Source of the DNA: Pseudomonas sp. LS.1a
GTDB lineage: Bacteria > Pseudomonadota > Gammaproteobacteria > Pseudomonadales > Pseudomonadaceae
Direction of reading: 5' to 3'
NCBI RefSeq assembly: GCF_022533585.1
Contig: NZ_CP092827.1
Span: 2,830,001-2,894,000, forward strand
Length of the DNA: 64,000 nt
Part shown: in pieces, positions 61,704 to 64,000 of the stretch
Numbering within the stretch: the stretch's first letter is position 1
How the letters are laid out: the number at the start of each line of letters is the position of its first letter
Made by a program: the position numbers and the translations under genes
The notes under the pieces: generated by a model
Seen by the model: only the letters and a program-made list of their open reading frames with translations
Databases searched by the model: none
Told to the model about the DNA's origin: nothing

Positions 61704-62136
61704 AGTCGAACTGGCACAAGCCTGTGCCGAGGCCATGTACGCCCGCGACCAGGCCACCCAGGGCCTGGGCATCCGCCTGCTGGAAGCCGGCCCGGGCCAG
61801 GCATGCCTGCGCATGCCGGTACGCGCCGACATGATCCAGGGCCATGGCACCTGCCATGGCGGCTTCCTGTTCGCCCTGGCCGACTCGGCGTTTGCCTTTG
61901 CCTGCAACAGTTACGACCAGGCCACCGTCGCCCTGGGCTGCAGCATCGACTACCTGGCCCCGGCGCTGCGCGATGACGTGCTTACCGCCCGCGCCAGCGA
62001 GGTCAGCCGCAAGGGCCGCACCGGCCTGTACGAGGTCCGCATCGAGAACCAGCGCGGTGAACTGGTGGCGATGTTCCATGGCAAATCCTACAAAGTGCGC
62101 GGCACTGTGCTGGCGCAGGAGACGCAAGATGACTGA
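61696..62136 (+). CDS. paaI: Hydroxyphenylacetyl-CoA thioesterase PaaI
   Basis: A 146-residue hotdog thioesterase. The signature [21 protein letters not shown] carries the catalytic Asp and the HGG turn; only pieces are quoted here ([19 protein letters not shown]). It releases dead-end CoA esters such as ring-hydroxylated phenylacetyl-CoA to free CoA. AAAGGAGG lies before the ATG, which overlaps the paaH stop, and its own stop overlaps the paaJ start by 8 bases. Confidence 0.92.
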   Translation: MTEVELAQACAEAMYARDQATQGLGIRLLEAGPGQACLRMPVRADMIQGHGTCHGGFLFALADSAFAFACNSYDQATVALGCSIDYLAPALRDDVLTARASEVSRKGRTGLYEVRIENQRGELVAMFHGKSYKVRGTVLAQETQDD

Positions 62137-63349
62137 ACACACCCTGGCCGATGCGTTGATCATCGACGCCGTGCGCACACCCATTGGCCGTTATGCCGGG
62201 GCCTTGAGCGGCGTGCGCGCCGATGACCTGGCCGCCATCCCGCTCAAGGCCCTGATCCAGCGCCACCCCGAACTGGACTGGAAAGCCATCGACGACGTCA
62301 TCCTCGGCTGTGCCAACCAGGCTGGCGAGGACAACCGCAACGTGGCGCACATGGCCAGCTTGCTGGCCGGGCTGCCGATCGAAGTGCCGGGCACCACCAT
62401 CAACCGCCTGTGCGGCTCCGGCCTGGATGCCATCGGCAATGCGGCCCGCGCCCTGCGCTGCGGCGAGGCCGGGCTGATGCTGGCCGGTGGCGTGGAGTCG
62501 ATGTCACGCGCGCCGTTCGTCATGGGCAAGTCGGAGCAGGCATTCGGCCGCGCAGCCGAGCTGTTCGACACCACCATCGGCTGGCGTTTCGTCAACCCGC
62601 TGATGAAGGCGGCCTTCGGTACCGATTCGATGCCGGAAACGGCCGAGAACGTTGCCGAACAGTTCGGTATTTCCCGCGCCGACCAGGACGCCTTCGCCCT
62701 GCGCAGCCAGCACAAGGCCGCTGCCGCCCAGGCCCGCGGGCGCCTGGCACGGGAAATCGTGCCGGTCGAGATCCCGCAGCGCAAAGGCCCGGCCAAAGTG
62801 GTCGAGCACGACGAACATCCCCGCGGCGACACCACCCTGGAGCAACTGGCCAGGCTCGGCACCCCGTTCCGCGAGGGCGGCAGCGTCACCGCCGGCAATG
62901 CTTCCGGGGTCAACGACGGTGCCTGTGCCCTGCTGCTGGCCAGCAGCGCCGCCGCCGACCGCCATGGCCTGAAGGCCCGCGGCCGCATCGTCGGCATGGC
63001 GGTGGCCGGGGTCGAACCACGGCTGATGGGCATCGGCCCGGTGCCGGCTACCCGCAAGGTGCTGGCGCTTACCGGGCTGTCGCTGGCCGACATGGACGTC
63101 ATCGAGCTCAACGAGGCCTTTGCCGCCCAGGGCCTCGCGGTACTGCGCGAGTTAGGCCTGGCCGACGACGACGAGCGGGTCAACCGCAACGGCGGTGCCA
63201 TCGCCCTCGGCCACCCGCTGGGCATGAGCGGTGCACGCCTGGTAACCACCGCGTTGCACGAGCTGGAAGAAACTGCCGGACGCTACGCCCTGTGCACCAT
63301 GTGCATCGGCGTTGGCCAGGGCATCGCGATGGTCATCGAACGCCTCTGA
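62129..63349 (+). CDS. paaJ: 3-oxoadipyl-CoA thiolase PaaJ
   Basis: A 406-residue thiolase. The nucleophile Cys is in [16 protein letters not shown] (about residue 95), the catalytic His in [16 protein letters not shown], and the second Cys in [10 protein letters not shown]. It cleaves 3-oxoadipyl-CoA to acetyl-CoA and succinyl-CoA; it also acts on the 3-oxo-5,6-dehydrosuberyl-CoA intermediate. Both reactions are required for phenylacetate growth. The sequence is close to PcaF, the protocatechuate-branch thiolase, but its place after paaI decides the name. The older name in Pseudomonas literature is phaD/paaE. Confidence 0.92.
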   Translation: MTEHTLADALIIDAVRTPIGRYAGALSGVRADDLAAIPLKALIQRHPELDWKAIDDVILGCANQAGEDNRNVAHMASLLAGLPIEVPGTTINRLCGSGLDAIGNAARALRCGEAGLMLAGGVESMSRAPFVMGKSEQAFGRAAELFDTTIGWRFVNPLMKAAFGTDSMPETAENVAEQFGISRADQDAFALRSQHKAAAAQARGRLAREIVPVEIPQRKGPAKVVEHDEHPRGDTTLEQLARLGTPFREGGSVTAGNASGVNDGACALLLASSAAADRHGLKARGRIVGMAVAGVEPRLMGIGPVPATRKVLALTGLSLADMDVIELNEAFAAQGLAVLRELGLADDDERVNRNGGAIALGHPLGMSGARLVTTALHELEETAGRYALCTMCIGVGQGIAMVIERL

Positions 63350-63470
63350 GCGGTTCAGACCATCGGCTTGTTACCGAACCGAACGCAGCCGTATATGCTG
63401 CGCTCATGACACTCACCACGCGGCCTGCAACCGGGACTGCGCGGCGTACAAGAACAATTCGAGTGAAGCC

Positions 63471-64000
63471 ATGAACATGTACCATGATGCCGATCGTGCC
63501 CTGTTGGACCCGATGGAAACCGCCAGTGTCGACGCCCTGCGCCAGCACCAGCTGGAGCGCCTGCGCTGGAGCCTGAAGCACGCCTATGACAACGTGCCGC
63601 TGTATCGCCAGCGCTTTGCCGAGTGTGGCGCCCACCCCGACGACCTCAAGTGCCTCGAAGACCTGGCGAAGTTCCCTTTCACCGGCAAGAACGACCTGCG
63701 CGACAACTACCCCTACGGCATGTTCGCCGTGCCCCAGCAGGAGGTGGTGCGCCTGCACGCCTCCAGCGGCACCACCGGCAAGCCGACGGTGGTCGGCTAC
63801 ACCCAGAACGACATCGACACCTGGGCCAATGTGGTCGCCCGCTCGATCCGCGCCGCGGGTGGGCGCAAGGGTGACAAGGTGCATGTTTCCTACGGCTACG
63901 GCCTGTTCACCGGCGGGCTTGGCGCGCATTACGGTGCCGAACGCCTGGGCTGCACGGTGATCCCCATGTCCGGTGGCCAGACCGAGAAGCAGGTGCAGCT
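63471..64000 (+). CDS. paaK: Phenylacetate-CoA ligase PaaK (3' end outside window)
   Basis: The first 176 codons of a roughly 440-residue AMP-forming ligase. The P-loop-like AMP motif HASSGTTGKPTVVGYT is complete, and the family's VSYGYGLFTGGLGAHYG follows. It activates phenylacetate with ATP and CoA, the committed first step of the pathway. The gene starts 121 bases after paaJ; weak GAGTG precedes ATG 63471. The window ends within the adenylation domain. Confidence 0.95.
   Translation, partial: MNMYHDADRALLDPMETASVDALRQHQLERLRWSLKHAYDNVPLYRQRFAECGAHPDDLKCLEDLAKFPFTGKNDLRDNYPYGMFAVPQQEVVRLHASSGTTGKPTVVGYTQNDIDTWANVVARSIRAAGGRKGDKVHVSYGYGLFTGGLGAHYGAERLGCTVIPMSGGQTEKQVQ

Noticed and set aside
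63351-63381. CGGTTC/GAACCG inverted repeat between paaJ and paaK as a terminator
   Set aside because: The stem is only 6 bp with a 19-base loop and no T-run.
1-64000. tRNA, rRNA genes, CRISPR arrays, replication origin
   Set aside because: I saw no cloverleaf-like tRNA sequence, rRNA segment, regular spacer repeat or DnaA-box cluster anywhere in the window, but I could not run a search tool.

Overview
The window reads as a GC-rich chromosome segment from a Pseudomonas, most likely the P. putida group. The main anchor is the right end, where paaY and paaX face a paaF-G-H-I-J-K operon for aerobic phenylacetate degradation in the usual order. Gene density, ATGA overlaps and AraC/MFS/SDR content also fit Pseudomonas. 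Both edges cut a gene: a kinase-peptidase-aminotransferase fusion on the left and paaK on the right.

Layout. 1-5.4 kb: an APH kinase / M23 / class III aminotransferase fusion, a relic of a DJ-1/PfpI gene, a small conserved Pseudomonas protein, and a divergent SDR and GlxA-type AraC regulator pair. 5.4-11.2 kb: a tyrosinase, a 578-residue unknown protein and an exported c-type haem protein in one minus-strand unit, with a divergent Lrp/AsnC regulator. 11.5-31.6 kb: a 13-gene, minus-strand, tightly coupled operon that I cannot match to any described system. 31.8-38.9 kb: ordinary accessory metabolism and regulators (AraC, alpha/beta hydrolase, MFS, isochorismatase-like hydrolase, RidA-like protein, LysR, a lipoprotein). 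38.9-40.3 kb: an AT-rich island with an unknown membrane protein. 40.3-46.5 kb: a formyltransferase, arfB, and an MFS/sugar-isomerase pair next to a MocR regulator. 46.6-52.8 kb: a decayed stretch with a BamA C-terminal fragment, an ABC-transporter deletion scar, a flavin monooxygenase, GrpB, an IS3-family element and a HEPN-like gene with a nonsense codon. 53-56.3 kb: a HAD phosphatase, an OPA-type transporter and an AraC regulator with repeated palindromic sites. 56.6-64 kb: the paa genes.

The 13-gene operon is the best candidate for an undescribed system. In transcription order it encodes an M64-like pseudopeptidase with a propeller-like tail, a small beta-sandwich protein, a helical 205-residue protein, a hotdog dehydratase, a ketosynthase, a ketoreductase, an acyl carrier protein, a ComEC-like metallo-beta-lactamase protein with a long helical tail, a 1512-residue beta-rich protein (DUF6603-like), and four more large proteins of 501, 285, 1236 and 610 residues. 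Most neighbours overlap by 4-8 bases or are only a few bases apart. A self-contained four-part acyl-elongation cassette inside an operon of giant proteins without signal peptides suggests that an acyl product is made for, or attached to, the large proteins. That function is inference; no secretion or acyltransferase gene is visible here.

The phenylacetate part is well understood: PaaK activates phenylacetate, PaaG isomerises the ring epoxide, PaaF, PaaH and PaaJ carry out beta-oxidation to acetyl-CoA and succinyl-CoA, PaaI removes dead-end CoA esters, and PaaX represses the set until phenylacetyl-CoA is present.
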